A stretch of DNA of 64,000 nt. It comes from Niallia sp. FSL W8-0635. Lineage in GTDB: Bacteria; Bacillota; Bacilli; Bacillales; Cytobacillaceae. The notes under the pieces were generated by a model. That model saw only the letters and a list, made by a program, of their open reading frames with translations, did no database searches and was not told the DNA's origin. Location: NCBI RefSeq assembly GCF_038007965.1, contig NZ_JBBOYD010000001.1, forward strand, positions 1,032,501 to 1,096,500, written 5' to 3'. The position numbers and the translations under genes are program-made. The first letter of the stretch is position 1, and every line of letters begins with the position of its first letter. This document shows positions 16,736-26,521 of this stretch, in pieces.

Positions 16736-19583
16736 ATCGTATCTAAGTAAGAGCATATCTAGGCAGTTTGTTGCTTTGATGTGTTTTTTCAGTTTACTAT
16801 TTCTTATTGGATGTTTATTTCTTGCAATTGGCCAGAAGGAATTGAATGACCAGTATGCAGAAGAAAGAGCAGACCTATTAGAAAAAACATCAATTGTTAG
16901 AGAGTTACAAGGTAGACTAGAAAATGCGTTGCTAGATGCAAGAGGATATTTCGCATTTAATAACACAGCTATGAAATCAGCTGCTTTAAAGATGGATGCT
17001 GAGACGAACGAGCTTGTTGAACAATTTAAAGCTGTCTCTAAAACCGATGAAGATAAAGTATTAGCGGAAGAATTGGCAAATTTCCATACCTATTATTTCA
17101 AAGAAATTTTGCCACAAGCACTAATTTACTTTGAAGAAGGGGAAGTGGAGAAGGTTATACAAATCTCCGAAGATGGTGGAGCTAATCAAATTAGTCATAT
17201 AAAGGATTCGTTAAATAGCTATTTAGGTTCCATGACTAATCAGCTAAATAGTAAGGTAAAAGAATTAAATAAAAATATTACGATTTTGGAACTGAGCTTT
17301 CTTGTTTATATTATTTTGATTATGACTATTATTTATTGGATAGGGAGAATTGGAATCAAAAAAATAGGTAAACCCTTATCTGATTTGTCACATGCTGCAA
17401 ATGAAATTGCAAAGGGAAATGATGCGCAAATAAGAGTGGATACAAAACGAGTAGATGAGCTAGGAACCCTTTCGATTGCATTTAATCATATGTATCAAAG
17501 TATACAGGATAAAGAGCAGGATTTAATGGCGCAAAACGAGGAACTAATTGCCCAGCAGGATGAGCTGCATGCTCAGCAGATAGAGCTAGAAGAGGTAGTA
17601 GAAACGGTTCAAGCAAATAAGGAATCATTAAAGCGAAGAAATGAATTGATTAATAGTATCTCTAATTCGTTATATAAGGATGATGTGCTAGAAAGTATTA
17701 TTATTCATCTAGCCGCAATTCTACAGGCTGACAGAGGAATTATATTATTACTTAAGGATCAAGCTTATGCATCGTACGGAATTGTGGAAGAAGGGGCTAC
17801 ACAATTTAAGAACCATGTATTTAAAGGAATGCTTGATCGTTTAAAAAAAGCGAAAGAACCATTTATTATCACAAGAGAAATGGTATTGTCTGAAAAAGGC
17901 TATCACCTTGAAAAAGGATTTACACATGATTTGTATATCCCTGTCTATAATTCAGATAATGAAATAACAGCAGTAATGATGCTAAGTCGCTTTAGTGATC
18001 CTTTCTCCGTATTTGATAAGGCAGAATTTATAGCACTAGCAAAACAAATTAGTATTTCACTAGATAAAATTGAATTATTTGAGCAAACAGAGAATGACCG
18101 TGAATTAAATTTAGATATATTAAACACACTGCAAGAGGGTGTTCAGGTGGTTTGTGATATAGGTGAAGTAATTCTTGTGAATAGAAAGTTTGAAGAAATT
18201 GTCGGAAAATCGAATGAAACCATTTTTAATCCAGGTAGTGCGTGGGATAAATGGAAACATCATTTAAAGGCTCACTTTACGGAAGCAGAAGGATTGTTGA
18301 ATTACATTCAAGCGTCTATGAAGGAAAAACAAAATAATGCTTATATCGCTTTCATGAATGATGGCCGAGTGATTAACATTTATGCAGAAGAGCTCTATAG
18401 AAAAAATGAAAAGTTTGGGACAATCTTTGTATATAGGGATATAACCAAGGAATATGAAGTTGATAAAATGAAGTCGGAGTTTGTAAGCACGGTAAGTCAT
18501 GAACTGCGTACACCGTTAGCAAGTATTCTCGGATTTACAGAATTAATGATAAATCGCGATTTAAAGGTCGAAAAACAGAAAAAATACTTACATACGATAT
18601 ATGGAGAAGCTAAAAGATTAACTTCCTTAATAAACGATTTTCTAGATATTCAAAGAATGGAAGCTGGGAAACAAACCTATGAAAAGAAGTACATTGATCT
18701 CTTACCAATTGTGGAAAGAGTCAAAGAAAATTTATCCATTCATTCAACTTCTCATCCAATAGAAATTAATCAAATGGTAGAGGAAACACTAGTATTGGGA
18801 GATAAGGGTAAGATAGAACAGGTTATAGAGAATCTCCTTAGTAATTCTATTAAATACTCTCCAAATGGAGGGAAAATAGAAATAAAGTTATATAAAGAGA
18901 ATCAGCAGCTATGTGTTGCCTTTAAAGATGAAGGGTTAGGTATACCAGCATCTGCGATGGATAAGCTATTTTCAAAATTTTATCGGGTGGATAATACAGA
19001 TCGAAGAAAAATTGGTGGAACAGGCTTAGGACTATCAATCGTGCAAGAAATAATGAATGCGCATGATGGAAAAGTGAAAGTAGAATCGGAATTTGGGCAA
19101 GGGAGTACTTTTACATTAGTTTTTCCACCTATCCATACGAGTAATAGGTTAAATCTCGAGGAATCTATAGAAAATAAGCAATTGTACTCTGTTATGGTTA
19201 TAGAGGATGATATTAGCTTGGGAGAATTAATTGTTCATGAATTAAAGGACAATGGATTTCAGGTCGTCTATTATAAAACAGGGCAAGAAGCCATTCAAAT
19301 GTTAGAAAAACATCCAACCGATGCTTTGGTACTTGATATTATGCTGGAAGATGAAAAGTTAGACGGCTGGGAAATTATGAATTGTATGAAGGGATCAGAA
19401 AAGCTAAAAAACATTCCCATCATTATTTCATCGGCGCTTGATGAGAAAGAAAAAGGCTTATCACTAGGAGCGATGGATTACTTAGTAAAGCCTTATCCAC
19501 CAAGCGAGCTTTCCAAAACAATCATGCAGACTTTATTAAAAATGGGAAAAGTAGGACAAGTCTTGATTCCGGAAAAAGATTAA
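16725..19583 (+). CDS. HAMP-GAF-PAS hybrid histidine kinase with receiver
   Basis: A 952-residue membrane sensor kinase. TM1 about 15-37, an extracytoplasmic helical region of about 145 residues (CHASE3-like in position), TM2 about 187-208, HAMP 209-262, a glutamine-rich coiled coil 262-310, GAF about 310-450, PAS about 455-580, HisKA with H592 in STVSHELRTPLASILG, HATPase with N, G1 (DEGLGIP) and G2 (GGTGLGLSIV) boxes, and a C-terminal receiver with D871. Start taken at ATG 16725, overlapping the receiver gene by 11 bases. It probably feeds phosphate to the HPt domain of the cyclase at 9068. Confidence 0.9.
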   Translation: MRIKSYLSKSISRQFVALMCFFSLLFLIGCLFLAIGQKELNDQYAEERADLLEKTSIVRELQGRLENALLDARGYFAFNNTAMKSAALKMDAETNELVEQFKAVSKTDEDKVLAEELANFHTYYFKEILPQALIYFEEGEVEKVIQISEDGGANQISHIKDSLNSYLGSMTNQLNSKVKELNKNITILELSFLVYIILIMTIIYWIGRIGIKKIGKPLSDLSHAANEIAKGNDAQIRVDTKRVDELGTLSIAFNHMYQSIQDKEQDLMAQNEELIAQQDELHAQQIELEEVVETVQANKESLKRRNELINSISNSLYKDDVLESIIIHLAAILQADRGIILLLKDQAYASYGIVEEGATQFKNHVFKGMLDRLKKAKEPFIITREMVLSEKGYHLEKGFTHDLYIPVYNSDNEITAVMMLSRFSDPFSVFDKAEFIALAKQISISLDKIELFEQTENDRELNLDILNTLQEGVQVVCDIGEVILVNRKFEEIVGKSNETIFNPGSAWDKWKHHLKAHFTEAEGLLNYIQASMKEKQNNAYIAFMNDGRVINIYAEELYRKNEKFGTIFVYRDITKEYEVDKMKSEFVSTVSHELRTPLASILGFTELMINRDLKVEKQKKYLHTIYGEAKRLTSLINDFLDIQRMEAGKQTYEKKYIDLLPIVERVKENLSIHSTSHPIEINQMVEETLVLGDKGKIEQVIENLLSNSIKYSPNGGKIEIKLYKENQQLCVAFKDEGLGIPASAMDKLFSKFYRVDNTDRRKIGGTGLGLSIVQEIMNAHDGKVKVESEFGQGSTFTLVFPPIHTSNRLNLEESIENKQLYSVMVIEDDISLGELIVHELKDNGFQVVYYKTGQEAIQMLEKHPTDALVLDIMLEDEKLDGWEIMNCMKGSEKLKNIPIIISSALDEKEKGLSLGAMDYLVKPYPPSELSKTIMQTLLKMGKVGQVLIPEKD

Positions 19584-19632
19584 AATAGACGGAAATTAGC
19601 TTGCTTTTCGAGTTTGGAAATGTAAATACGTA

Positions 19633-19669
19633 TTTAATAGGAGAGGTAATAAATGCCTCTCCTATTAAA
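19633..19669. terminator. bidirectional terminator
   Basis: Perfect 14-bp inverted repeat TTTAATAGGAGAGG / CCTCTCCTATTAAA with a 9-base loop, flanked by A/T on both sides. It closes the signalling cluster and the convergent YitT gene. A copy of the AATAGACGGAAA intergenic repeat lies just before it at 19585. Confidence 0.8.
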
Positions 19670-19670
19670 T

Positions 19671-20240
19671 TTAGGTGGAACTCTTTTTTTTCGATAATAA
19701 GGTCGTAAAGATAGCGACACAAAAAATAGTCAAAAAAGAAGCTATAAGAGTAGGGAGACCAACAATTTTATAGCCGCTTAATAACACAATCCCGTCTATT
19801 AAAAAGATGATGATTCCCACTTGAATGGATAAGATATTTGCTAGAACTTGAGCAAGAAGGTCTGTTCCGCCAGTGCTTGTCTCAAACCGAAGCATAAGTC
19901 CAATTCCAACCCCAATAATCACTCCACCAACAATAGCGCTTACTAAAAGATTCAGTGAAAATATTTCACGCAAAAAAGAAAGTACATCAATGGAAAAAGA
20001 AGAAATGAGAAATCCAATAATTCCATAAAAAAAATATTCCTTATTATAAAACCAAACGAGTATATATAATGGAATACTTAAAATAATCATTGAAAGACCT
20101 GTTGGAATTTCATAGTGATAATGAAGGATAAGTCCAATTCCAATAATACCACCGTCTAGAAGATGATGTGGTACTAAAAATCCATTAACCCCAATGCCTA
20201 TTAGTAAGCTCCCGACAAAAATGGCAGCAATTTTTTCCAT
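19671..20240 (-). CDS. YitT family membrane protein, short form
   Basis: A 189-residue protein with about five membrane helices matching the DUF161 membrane part of YitT proteins: GVNGFLVPHHLLDGGIIGIGLIL, GIGLMLRFETSTGGTDLLAQ and the closing helix. It lacks the C-terminal DUF2179 domain found in the 300-residue paralogue at 36678-37580. It ends naturally at a terminator, so it is probably a short subfamily and not a truncation. The transported substrate is unknown. ATG 20240 is chosen over the TTG one codon upstream. Confidence 0.8.
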   Translation of the reverse strand: MEKIAAIFVGSLLIGIGVNGFLVPHHLLDGGIIGIGLILHYHYEIPTGLSMIILSIPLYILVWFYNKEYFFYGIIGFLISSFSIDVLSFLREIFSLNLLVSAIVGGVIIGVGIGLMLRFETSTGGTDLLAQVLANILSIQVGIIIFLIDGIVLLSGYKIVGLPTLIASFLTIFCVAIFTTLLSKKKSST

Positions 20241-20452
20241 CAATAAACATCATCCTAACTTTAACTTGTCCACTTTACTAATACCTATGTGAAAATGAAG
20301 AAAAATAGAATGGTTTATGAGGAAGGGAAAAAATAATTTAATAAGCGAGTTTACTAGTCTAAAGAATAATTTGAATAGACAGAAAAATAGGTTGTCAGAT
20401 AGGAAGAATAGCAATAAACTTAAAACTAAAAGAAAAATCAGGGGATGAAGGC

Positions 20453-22102
20453 ATGTATAATCAATTGGCAGCTTTAGCAACGGAACAGCAATTGGAATTT
20501 TTAACGAAACGACTTACTGAAATGGAAAGCTATAATGGAACTACTGGAGAATTAGATAAGGCTAATTATTTATATGAAATCATCGGGTCCTTTCCTTATT
20601 TTCAAGCAAACCCGGATTTTGTTTGGAAGCAGGAATTAGATGGAGATAATCGGATAAATGTATGGGCTTATTTGCAAGGTGATTCGGATAAAAAAGAAAC
20701 GGTCCTTTACCATGCACATGTGGACACAGTGGGGATAGAGGATTATGGAAATCTTAAGGATATTGCACATCAACCGGAAAAGTTAGCTGAATTTTTTCGG
20801 AACTACGAAGGAGATGAGGAGGCTAGAGCAGATGCACGGAGTGGAGAATGGATGTTTGGGAGAGGATCCCTTGATATGCAAAGTGGAATAAGCATTCATC
20901 TAGCAAATCTTCTCTATTATATGAACCATCGAGAAAAATTAGAAGGAAATATTCTACTCTTATTTAATGTAGATGAGGAAAACCAGCATGTAGGAATTAG
21001 AGGTGCCTTAAAAGAGCTAGTTAGCCTTCAGCAAGAAAAAGGATTATCATATGTGGCAGCTATTAATAATGATTTTATTTCTCCTTTATATAATGATGAT
21101 GAAGCAAAATATGTATATTGTGGGGGAGCAGGAAAGCTTTTGCCGTGTTTTTCTATTACTGGAAGAGAGGCGCATGTCGGCGAAAGCTTGCTTGGAATTG
21201 ATCCGACATTAATTGCTTCAGAGATTAATAGAAGCATTAATCAAAATTTTTCTCTCGCTGAAAAGCTAGAAAATGAATTAGTGCTACCCCCTAGTTGCTT
21301 GTTTATGAAAGAAAATAAGCAAAGCTATAATGTTCAAACACCTGTTAGTATCAGAATGTATTTCAATTATTTTATTTATAAAAAAACGCCAAGTGAAGTA
21401 TTAGCATCCTTAAAAAAGATTGCTCAAGCAGCGTGTACAAAGATAGAGAATGAATTAGCGGATAACTACTTGGCGTATCGTGAAGCGAATAAGCTTCCAG
21501 GCAGGTCTATTAATTGGAAGACAGAAGTGATGACTATTCAGGAATATATGGATTATTTAACAGAGCTTGGGGAAGAACCAGAAAAGCTATTGAATAGCTT
21601 ACTAGCAAATTTATCGGAAGATTTAGATGATCGATTAAAAGCATTTGAACTAATAGAAGCTTTACAGCAATTAGATCCAGAAAAGAAGCCTCGGGTAATT
21701 CTCTTTTTTGCGACACCATTTTTGCCATCCAATACATTACAAGAGGATGAAAAGTCTGTTTATCTAAAAGAAGCTTTGAGAGAAGTATTACAGGAGGCGG
21801 AAGAGGAGTACAAGGAGGTATTTCCGTTAAGAGGATATTTCCCTTATTTATGTGATGGGAGCTTCTTAGCTTTTCATGGCAATCAAGCCGAGATTGAAAC
21901 AGTGAAAGCAAATTTTCCAGGCATGAATGCATTATTTCCATTAGATCTTGAAAAAATGAGTAGTCTTAATATTCCTGCGTTAAATATTGGAGTCTATGGA
22001 AAAGGTGGGCATAAATGGACGGAAAGAGTGTATAAACCCTATACTTTTCAAACACTACCGTTACTTATTAGAAAGGTTACAGAGAGATTGCTTACCCTTT
22101 AA
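20453..22102 (+). CDS. rocB: M20 family peptidase, RocB-like
   Basis: A 549-residue zinc hydrolase of the M20 family. YHAHVDTVG and GRGSLDMQSGISIHLANLLY supply first metal ligands, NVDEENQHVGIRGAL holds the catalytic and metal-binding acids, and a dimerisation domain sits in the middle. Length and domain layout match B. subtilis RocB, which belongs to the arginine/ornithine utilisation genes but whose reaction is not defined. No roc neighbours are present, so the symbol is by resemblance. The ATG at 20453 follows CAGGGGATGAAGG. Monocistronic, ending in a strong terminator. Confidence 0.8.
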   Translation: MYNQLAALATEQQLEFLTKRLTEMESYNGTTGELDKANYLYEIIGSFPYFQANPDFVWKQELDGDNRINVWAYLQGDSDKKETVLYHAHVDTVGIEDYGNLKDIAHQPEKLAEFFRNYEGDEEARADARSGEWMFGRGSLDMQSGISIHLANLLYYMNHREKLEGNILLLFNVDEENQHVGIRGALKELVSLQQEKGLSYVAAINNDFISPLYNDDEAKYVYCGGAGKLLPCFSITGREAHVGESLLGIDPTLIASEINRSINQNFSLAEKLENELVLPPSCLFMKENKQSYNVQTPVSIRMYFNYFIYKKTPSEVLASLKKIAQAACTKIENELADNYLAYREANKLPGRSINWKTEVMTIQEYMDYLTELGEEPEKLLNSLLANLSEDLDDRLKAFELIEALQQLDPEKKPRVILFFATPFLPSNTLQEDEKSVYLKEALREVLQEAEEEYKEVFPLRGYFPYLCDGSFLAFHGNQAEIETVKANFPGMNALFPLDLEKMSSLNIPALNIGVYGKGGHKWTERVYKPYTFQTLPLLIRKVTERLLTL

Positions 22103-22108
22103 ATAATA

Positions 22109-22148
22109 AAAAAGGCATCTTTCCCTTATTGGGTAAAGATGCCTTTAT
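22109..22148. terminator. bidirectional terminator between rocB and pit
   Basis: AAAAGGCATCTTTCCC / GGGTAAAGATGCCTTT with a short loop, A-run on one side and T-run on the other. Confidence 0.85.
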
Positions 22149-22175
22149 GCTATGGTTAATTGCACCAGACCTATA

Positions 22176-23174
22176 TTAAAAAAAGAAATGAAGAATATAG
22201 TAACAAATGGCAGCGATACTTGCTGAAATTGGTAATGTGATTACCCAAGTAATAACCATTCTTTGTGCAGTTCCCCATTTAACCCCTTTTAAACGGTGGG
22301 ATGAACCAACACCAAGAATAGAAGAAGAAATAACATGGGTTGTACTAACTGGCAGGTGGATTAAGGTAGATCCAAAAATGATCATTGCTCCTGTTATATC
22401 AGCAGCCACTCCATTTACTGGACGAATCTTCATAATATTGCCACCGACTGTTTTTATAATTCTCCATCCACCAACAGATGTTCCAAGTCCCATTGCTGTA
22501 GCACAAGCAAACTGCACCCAAAATGGCACATCGCCTGTGGAAACATAATTATTAGCTAATAATGCCATGGTGATAATCCCCATGGCTTTTTGAGCATCAT
22601 TTGTACCATGTGTAAAGGATTGCAATGCGGCCGTAAATATTTGAAAATAACGGAATCGCCTATTTGTTTTTGTTAAATTTAAATCCCTAAAGAAGAATTT
22701 AAAGATGGAGTAAATGATAAATCCAACGATAAAGGCAAGGATTGGTGAAATAATCAATGCCTGAATAATCTTAATAAAGCCATTGTAATTAAGAGATGCA
22801 AAACCGGAAGAAGCTATGGCTGCCCCAGCGATTGATCCAATAATTGCATGGGATGAACTACTTGGTATCCCGAAATACCATGTAACTAAATTCCAGATAA
22901 TAGCGGAAATCAATGCAGCAAGGATAACGAGAGAACCATTTGTTAATTCAAAAGGATCTACGATACCCTTTGTAATTGTCTTTGCAACACCAGTAAAAGT
23001 CATGGCACCAACAAAGTTCATACATGCTGCCATAATAATTGCGTGCTTTGGCTTTAACGCTTTCGTCGATACTGCAGTAGCAATAGCATTAGCTGTATCA
23101 TGAAAGCCGTTGATAAAATCAAATGCTAATGCAAAGACAACGATTAATATAGTAAGTATTAGTAATGTATTCAT
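22176..23174 (-). CDS. pit: PiT family inorganic phosphate transporter
   Basis: A 332-residue membrane transporter with ten or so helices. The two PiT signature repeats are visible: GFHDTANAIATAVSTKALKP near the N-terminus and FTHGTNDAQKAMGII in the second half, with the paired GAMTFTGVAKTI and PVSTTHVISSSILGVG regions. It imports phosphate by symport with protons or metal-phosphate. It lies 14 bases after the DUF47 gene, the conserved ykaA-pit order of Bacilli. Confidence 0.93.
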   Translation of the reverse strand: MNTLLILTILIVVFALAFDFINGFHDTANAIATAVSTKALKPKHAIIMAACMNFVGAMTFTGVAKTITKGIVDPFELTNGSLVILAALISAIIWNLVTWYFGIPSSSSHAIIGSIAGAAIASSGFASLNYNGFIKIIQALIISPILAFIVGFIIYSIFKFFFRDLNLTKTNRRFRYFQIFTAALQSFTHGTNDAQKAMGIITMALLANNYVSTGDVPFWVQFACATAMGLGTSVGGWRIIKTVGGNIMKIRPVNGVAADITGAMIIFGSTLIHLPVSTTHVISSSILGVGSSHRLKGVKWGTAQRMVITWVITLPISASIAAICYYILHFFF

Positions 23175-23188
23175 TGGAAAAAGGCTCC

Positions 23189-23806
23189 TTACGCGTTCTT
23201 CATAATAATACTTTCAAGTGTGTTTGCAACACTTTGACAGTAGTCTGCAATATCCTCAAGATTTTCGTACACTTCTTTATATTGGATAATGCGAATAGGA
23301 TCTTTTTCTACGGAGAATAAGTTTTTAATAGATTGACGTAAAATACCATCACATTTTGATTCATGGTCTTTAATTCTAATCGCGTATTCTCTAATTTTAG
23401 GTAATTTTTTTGTTGTAAGCAGATCTACTGCTTTATCAATTTCCACTGCACAATTCTTGATTTCTTCCACAAAGCGAAGCATATATTCATCAGCGCTAAT
23501 AATATTGTACATTTCAAATAGTGCTGCTGTGTGTTCTAAACCATCCAATACATCATCCATACTCATCGTTAGAGCAAGAATGTCTTCTCTTTCAATCGGT
23601 GTAATAAAGGCTTTATTTAATTCAGTGATTACTTCATGAACATATGTATCACCTTTAGTTTCGATTTCTTTCATTGTTTCAGAAAAAGTTTTTAAATCGC
23701 TAACGTTTGTTAATTTATAGTCAGCAAAAAAGTCTGCTCCTTCTTTTAAATTTGAAGCGATATTTTTTAACATAACAGCAAACTTATCTTGTTTTTTAAA
23801 AACCAT
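23189..23806 (-). CDS. ykaA: DUF47 (PhoU-like) protein, YkaA type
   Basis: A 205-residue all-helical PhoU-like protein of the DUF47 family, the usual cytoplasmic partner of Pit. Conserved signs are FKKQDKFAVMLKNIASNL, the ETKGDTYVHEVITELNKAFITPIEREDILAL region with the E/D metal ligands, and the repeated D/E-x-x-E clusters of the C-terminal half. The start at 23806 uses TTAATGGAGGTAACC as ribosome binding site; the in-frame ATG five codons earlier overlaps that site. First gene of the two-gene pit operon. Confidence 0.9.
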   Translation of the reverse strand: MVFKKQDKFAVMLKNIASNLKEGADFFADYKLTNVSDLKTFSETMKEIETKGDTYVHEVITELNKAFITPIEREDILALTMSMDDVLDGLEHTAALFEMYNIISADEYMLRFVEEIKNCAVEIDKAVDLLTTKKLPKIREYAIRIKDHESKCDGILRQSIKNLFSVEKDPIRIIQYKEVYENLEDIADYCQSVANTLESIIMKNA

Positions 23807-24107
23807 TGCGGTTACCTCCATTAATATATAACAAATTATGACTAAGCCTTACATATTTTATAGGAAACTTGTCGAATAGCCTAGTATTTTTTTAATAAAT
23901 TTACAAAATCTTAATATTTGATTTACGAAATTTTAAGGAAATAACCTTACATATTTACAAAGTTTATATTTATTTAACATTTTTTCTCTGTTTAGAATGG
24001 AATGAAATAGTTGAATTTCTTCCTTTTACTCGTTGCTATCCAACAGTGTCCAAATTATTATTCCAGAATATAGTAATAACATAATGTCCTAGAAAGGAGG
24101 AGATACA

Positions 24108-24614
24108 GTGTTAATGGATGACAAGATTCTTATTCGAAAAACACTAGAGACGGAATTAACTTATGTGAGAAAAACAGAAAAAGATCCTACTAATAGTCCC
24201 TTTATATTACAATGGTCATTACAGGAACATAAAAAGGCACTCACTGATAACCCTAATATCTTGCATTTACTTGTTGTCGAAAGATCATCGAATAAACCAG
24301 TTGGGTATGTCCTAATAAATGGATTGGAAGATGAAAATGATAGCTTGGAAATAAAGAGAATCGCATTTTCGGAAAAAGGAAAAGGATATGGAAGAAAAAT
24401 GCTCCAATTAATTAAAAAATGGGCTTTTACTGAAAAGAAAGCAAATCGGCTATGGCTTGAAGTAGTAGATCATAACGAACGTGCAAAATCTCTTTATGAA
24501 TCAGAAGGATTTAAGGTAGAGGGATTGCAGCGAGAAGCGATAAAAATAAATAATAATTATCAATCCATCTATATGATGTCTTTATTAAGTCGAGAATATC
24601 ATTGCAGTGAATGA
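24108..24614 (+). CDS. GNAT family N-acetyltransferase
   Basis: A 168-residue acetyltransferase. Residues about 55-145 hold the GNAT core with the acetyl-CoA loop EKGKGYGRKMLQLIKKWAF (Q/R-x-x-G-x-G/A type) and WLEVVDHNERAKSLYESEGFKVEG. The fold and ending fit RimI/RimJ-like or small-molecule acetyltransferases; the acceptor is unknown. GTG start at 24108 with AAAGGAGGAG 8 bases upstream. It precedes the SDR gene in the same direction and the two are likely cotranscribed. Confidence 0.85.
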   Translation: MLMDDKILIRKTLETELTYVRKTEKDPTNSPFILQWSLQEHKKALTDNPNILHLLVVERSSNKPVGYVLINGLEDENDSLEIKRIAFSEKGKGYGRKMLQLIKKWAFTEKKANRLWLEVVDHNERAKSLYESEGFKVEGLQREAIKINNNYQSIYMMSLLSREYHCSE

Positions 24615-24663
24615 ATATTTAACAAATAATGGATGTAATATAAAGGAAGAAAAAGGTGAAAAA

Positions 24664-25503
24664 GTGGAGAAACAAGTAGTCCTAATAACAGGAGCAAACA
24701 GTGGATTTGGACAATTAATGGCGCTAGAATTTGCCAAAGAAGGTTATATGGTTATAGCATCAATGAGAGATAAGAATAAAAGTAAACAATTATTCGATAC
24801 CGCAACAAAAATGGGGGTAATATCCAATATTAATATCATCTCTTTGGATATTACTTCTGCCCAATCTATAGAAAGCTTAAAAATAATTTTGCAGAAAATT
24901 GGACAAGTTGATTTATTAATAAATAATGCTGGTTATGCAGGAGCTGGTTTTTCTGAGGAAATTCCAATTGAAGAATATCAGCTGCAAATGGATACGAATT
25001 TTTTTGGAGCGATTCGAGTTACTCAATGTGTGCTTCCATTTATGCGAGAGCAAGGAAAAGGGATGATTATTAATATGAGTAGTATAAGTGGAGAAATTGG
25101 GTTTCCAGGTTTATCTCCATATGTTTCCTCTAAGTTTGCATTAGAAGGATGGAGTGAGGCTATAAGATTAGAGTTGGCTCCTTTTTCTATTCCAGTAATC
25201 CTTGTGGAACCTGGTTCTTTTCAAACTAATATTTGGACAACAGGGAAGAAGGTAACTATAAAATCTACCATGTCTTCGTCTCCGTATTTTTCATACATGG
25301 AACAATTGGATACATATTTACAAAGAAATAGAAAAAAGGATGGAAAACCCATCGATGTGGCTAAAAAAGTAGTTACAATCGCGCAAACAAAGCATCCAAA
25401 ATTGCGCTATGTAATTGGGAAAGGAACGAGAAGTACAATCCTATTAAAGAATATATTACCATGGAAATGGTGGGAGAAAATCGTTCTATTTATCTTAAAG
25501 TAA
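24664..25503 (+). CDS. short-chain dehydrogenase/reductase
   Basis: A 279-residue SDR oxidoreductase with the cofactor motif TGANSGFG, NNAGYAG, catalytic S in MSSISGEIG and Y-x-x-x-K in YVSSKFALEG. The lack of an acid after beta-2 and the SMRDK pattern suggest NADP(H), by inference. The frame is open upstream to GTG 24607, but starting at GTG 24664 gives the normal SDR N-terminus MEKQVVLITG and has AAGGTGA upstream. The basic C-terminal third (GKGTRSTILLKNILPWKWWEK) is typical of SDR proteins of the retinol dehydrogenase-like group. Confidence 0.88.
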   Translation: MEKQVVLITGANSGFGQLMALEFAKEGYMVIASMRDKNKSKQLFDTATKMGVISNINIISLDITSAQSIESLKIILQKIGQVDLLINNAGYAGAGFSEEIPIEEYQLQMDTNFFGAIRVTQCVLPFMREQGKGMIINMSSISGEIGFPGLSPYVSSKFALEGWSEAIRLELAPFSIPVILVEPGSFQTNIWTTGKKVTIKSTMSSSPYFSYMEQLDTYLQRNRKKDGKPIDVAKKVVTIAQTKHPKLRYVIGKGTRSTILLKNILPWKWWEKIVLFILK

Positions 25504-25618
25504 AAATATAGTAAGAAGTAGTCATTTAATTTACAGAGCAAAGCATAAATCAAATTTATAGAGAAGTATTCAAATAAGTGTTATTATATGGATAATTCTG
25601 ATTTTGGAGGTGTTTTGT

Positions 25619-26449
25619 TTGGTCAATAGCATCGAACATAAAGTGAAGCTACATAATGGAGTAGAGATACCTCAATTAGGTATTGGAGTCTTTAAAGTAG
25701 AAGATGGAGATACGGTTATTCATACTGTAAAAACTGCTTTGGATCTTGGTTATCGTTCTATTGATACTGCCGCCATTTATAAGAATGAAGAAGGGGTGGG
25801 TAAAGCAATAAAAGAAAGCGCTGTCTCTAGAGAATCGCTGTTTATTACCACAAAAGTTTGGAATGAAGAGCAAGGATATGATTCCACTCTACGTGCATTT
25901 GAAACAAGTTTAAAGAAGTTAGATTTAGATTATCTAGATTTATATTTAATTCATTGGCCAGGGAAAGATAAATACGTAGAAACGTGGAAAGCATTTGAAA
26001 GGCTGTATGACGAAGGAGTCGTTAAGGCAATTGGTGTAAGTAATTTTCAGGAACATCATTTAGATCATTTACTTGCAAGTGCAAAGGAGAAGCCAACTGT
26101 TAATCAGATTGAACTCCATCCACGACTATCTCAAGAGAAATTAAGAGAGTACTGTCAGAAAAAAGATATAAAAATTGAAGCTTGGTCACCAATTGCAAAA
26201 GGTCGCTTAATAAATGAACCAACTCTTAACTATATTGCAAAAAAACACGACAAGACACCAGTTCAAGTTATTTTGCGCTGGCATCTGCAAAATGGACATA
26301 TAATTATTCCAAAATCCATTCATCCGGAAAGAATAAAAGAAAATGCAGAGATATTTGATTTTCAACTTAGCTTAGTAGAAATGGATCAAATAGATCGATT
26401 AAATATGAATGAAAGACTTGGAAGTAATCCAGATGAAGTGATATTTTGA
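25619..26449 (+). CDS. aldo/keto reductase, YtbE/YvgN type
   Basis: A 276-residue reductase of the AKR5-like group. The start MVNSIEHKVKLHNGVEIPQLG, the tetrad residues in SIDTAAIYKNEEGVG, TTKVWN and LYLIHWPG, the IGVSNFQEHHLDHLL segment and the end motif IIPKSIHPERIKENAEIFDF match B. subtilis YvgN/YtbE, which reduce methylglyoxal and other carbonyls. The start is TTG 25619, set by TTTTGGAGGTG; the earlier in-frame TTG at 25604 overlaps that site. A terminator follows at 26483. Confidence 0.9.
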   Translation: MVNSIEHKVKLHNGVEIPQLGIGVFKVEDGDTVIHTVKTALDLGYRSIDTAAIYKNEEGVGKAIKESAVSRESLFITTKVWNEEQGYDSTLRAFETSLKKLDLDYLDLYLIHWPGKDKYVETWKAFERLYDEGVVKAIGVSNFQEHHLDHLLASAKEKPTVNQIELHPRLSQEKLREYCQKKDIKIEAWSPIAKGRLINEPTLNYIAKKHDKTPVQVILRWHLQNGHIIIPKSIHPERIKENAEIFDFQLSLVEMDQIDRLNMNERLGSNPDEVIF

Positions 26450-26482
26450 TTTCTTGCCCCTTATGTTAAATAAATATGAAGA

Positions 26483-26521
26483 AAAAATCTATGCCCAATT
26501 AGGAAGGGTGTAGATTTTTTT
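26483..26521 (+). terminator. intrinsic terminator after aldo/keto reductase
   Basis: AAAAATCTATGCCC / GGGTGTAGATTTTT with an 8-base loop and a T8 run; the inner TG/TG step is unpaired. Confidence 0.8.

Noticed and set aside
19671..20240. Truncated YitT pseudogene
   Set aside because: The gene has normal start and stop signals and its own terminator, and short YitT forms without DUF2179 exist, so truncation is not supported.
21534..21941. Minus-strand 135-codon frame inside rocB
   Set aside because: It is antisense to a well-supported M20 peptidase with no ribosome binding site.
22207..22548. Plus-strand open frames inside pit (also 22816-23103)
   Set aside because: They are shadows of the pit coding sequence, which has full family motifs on the other strand.
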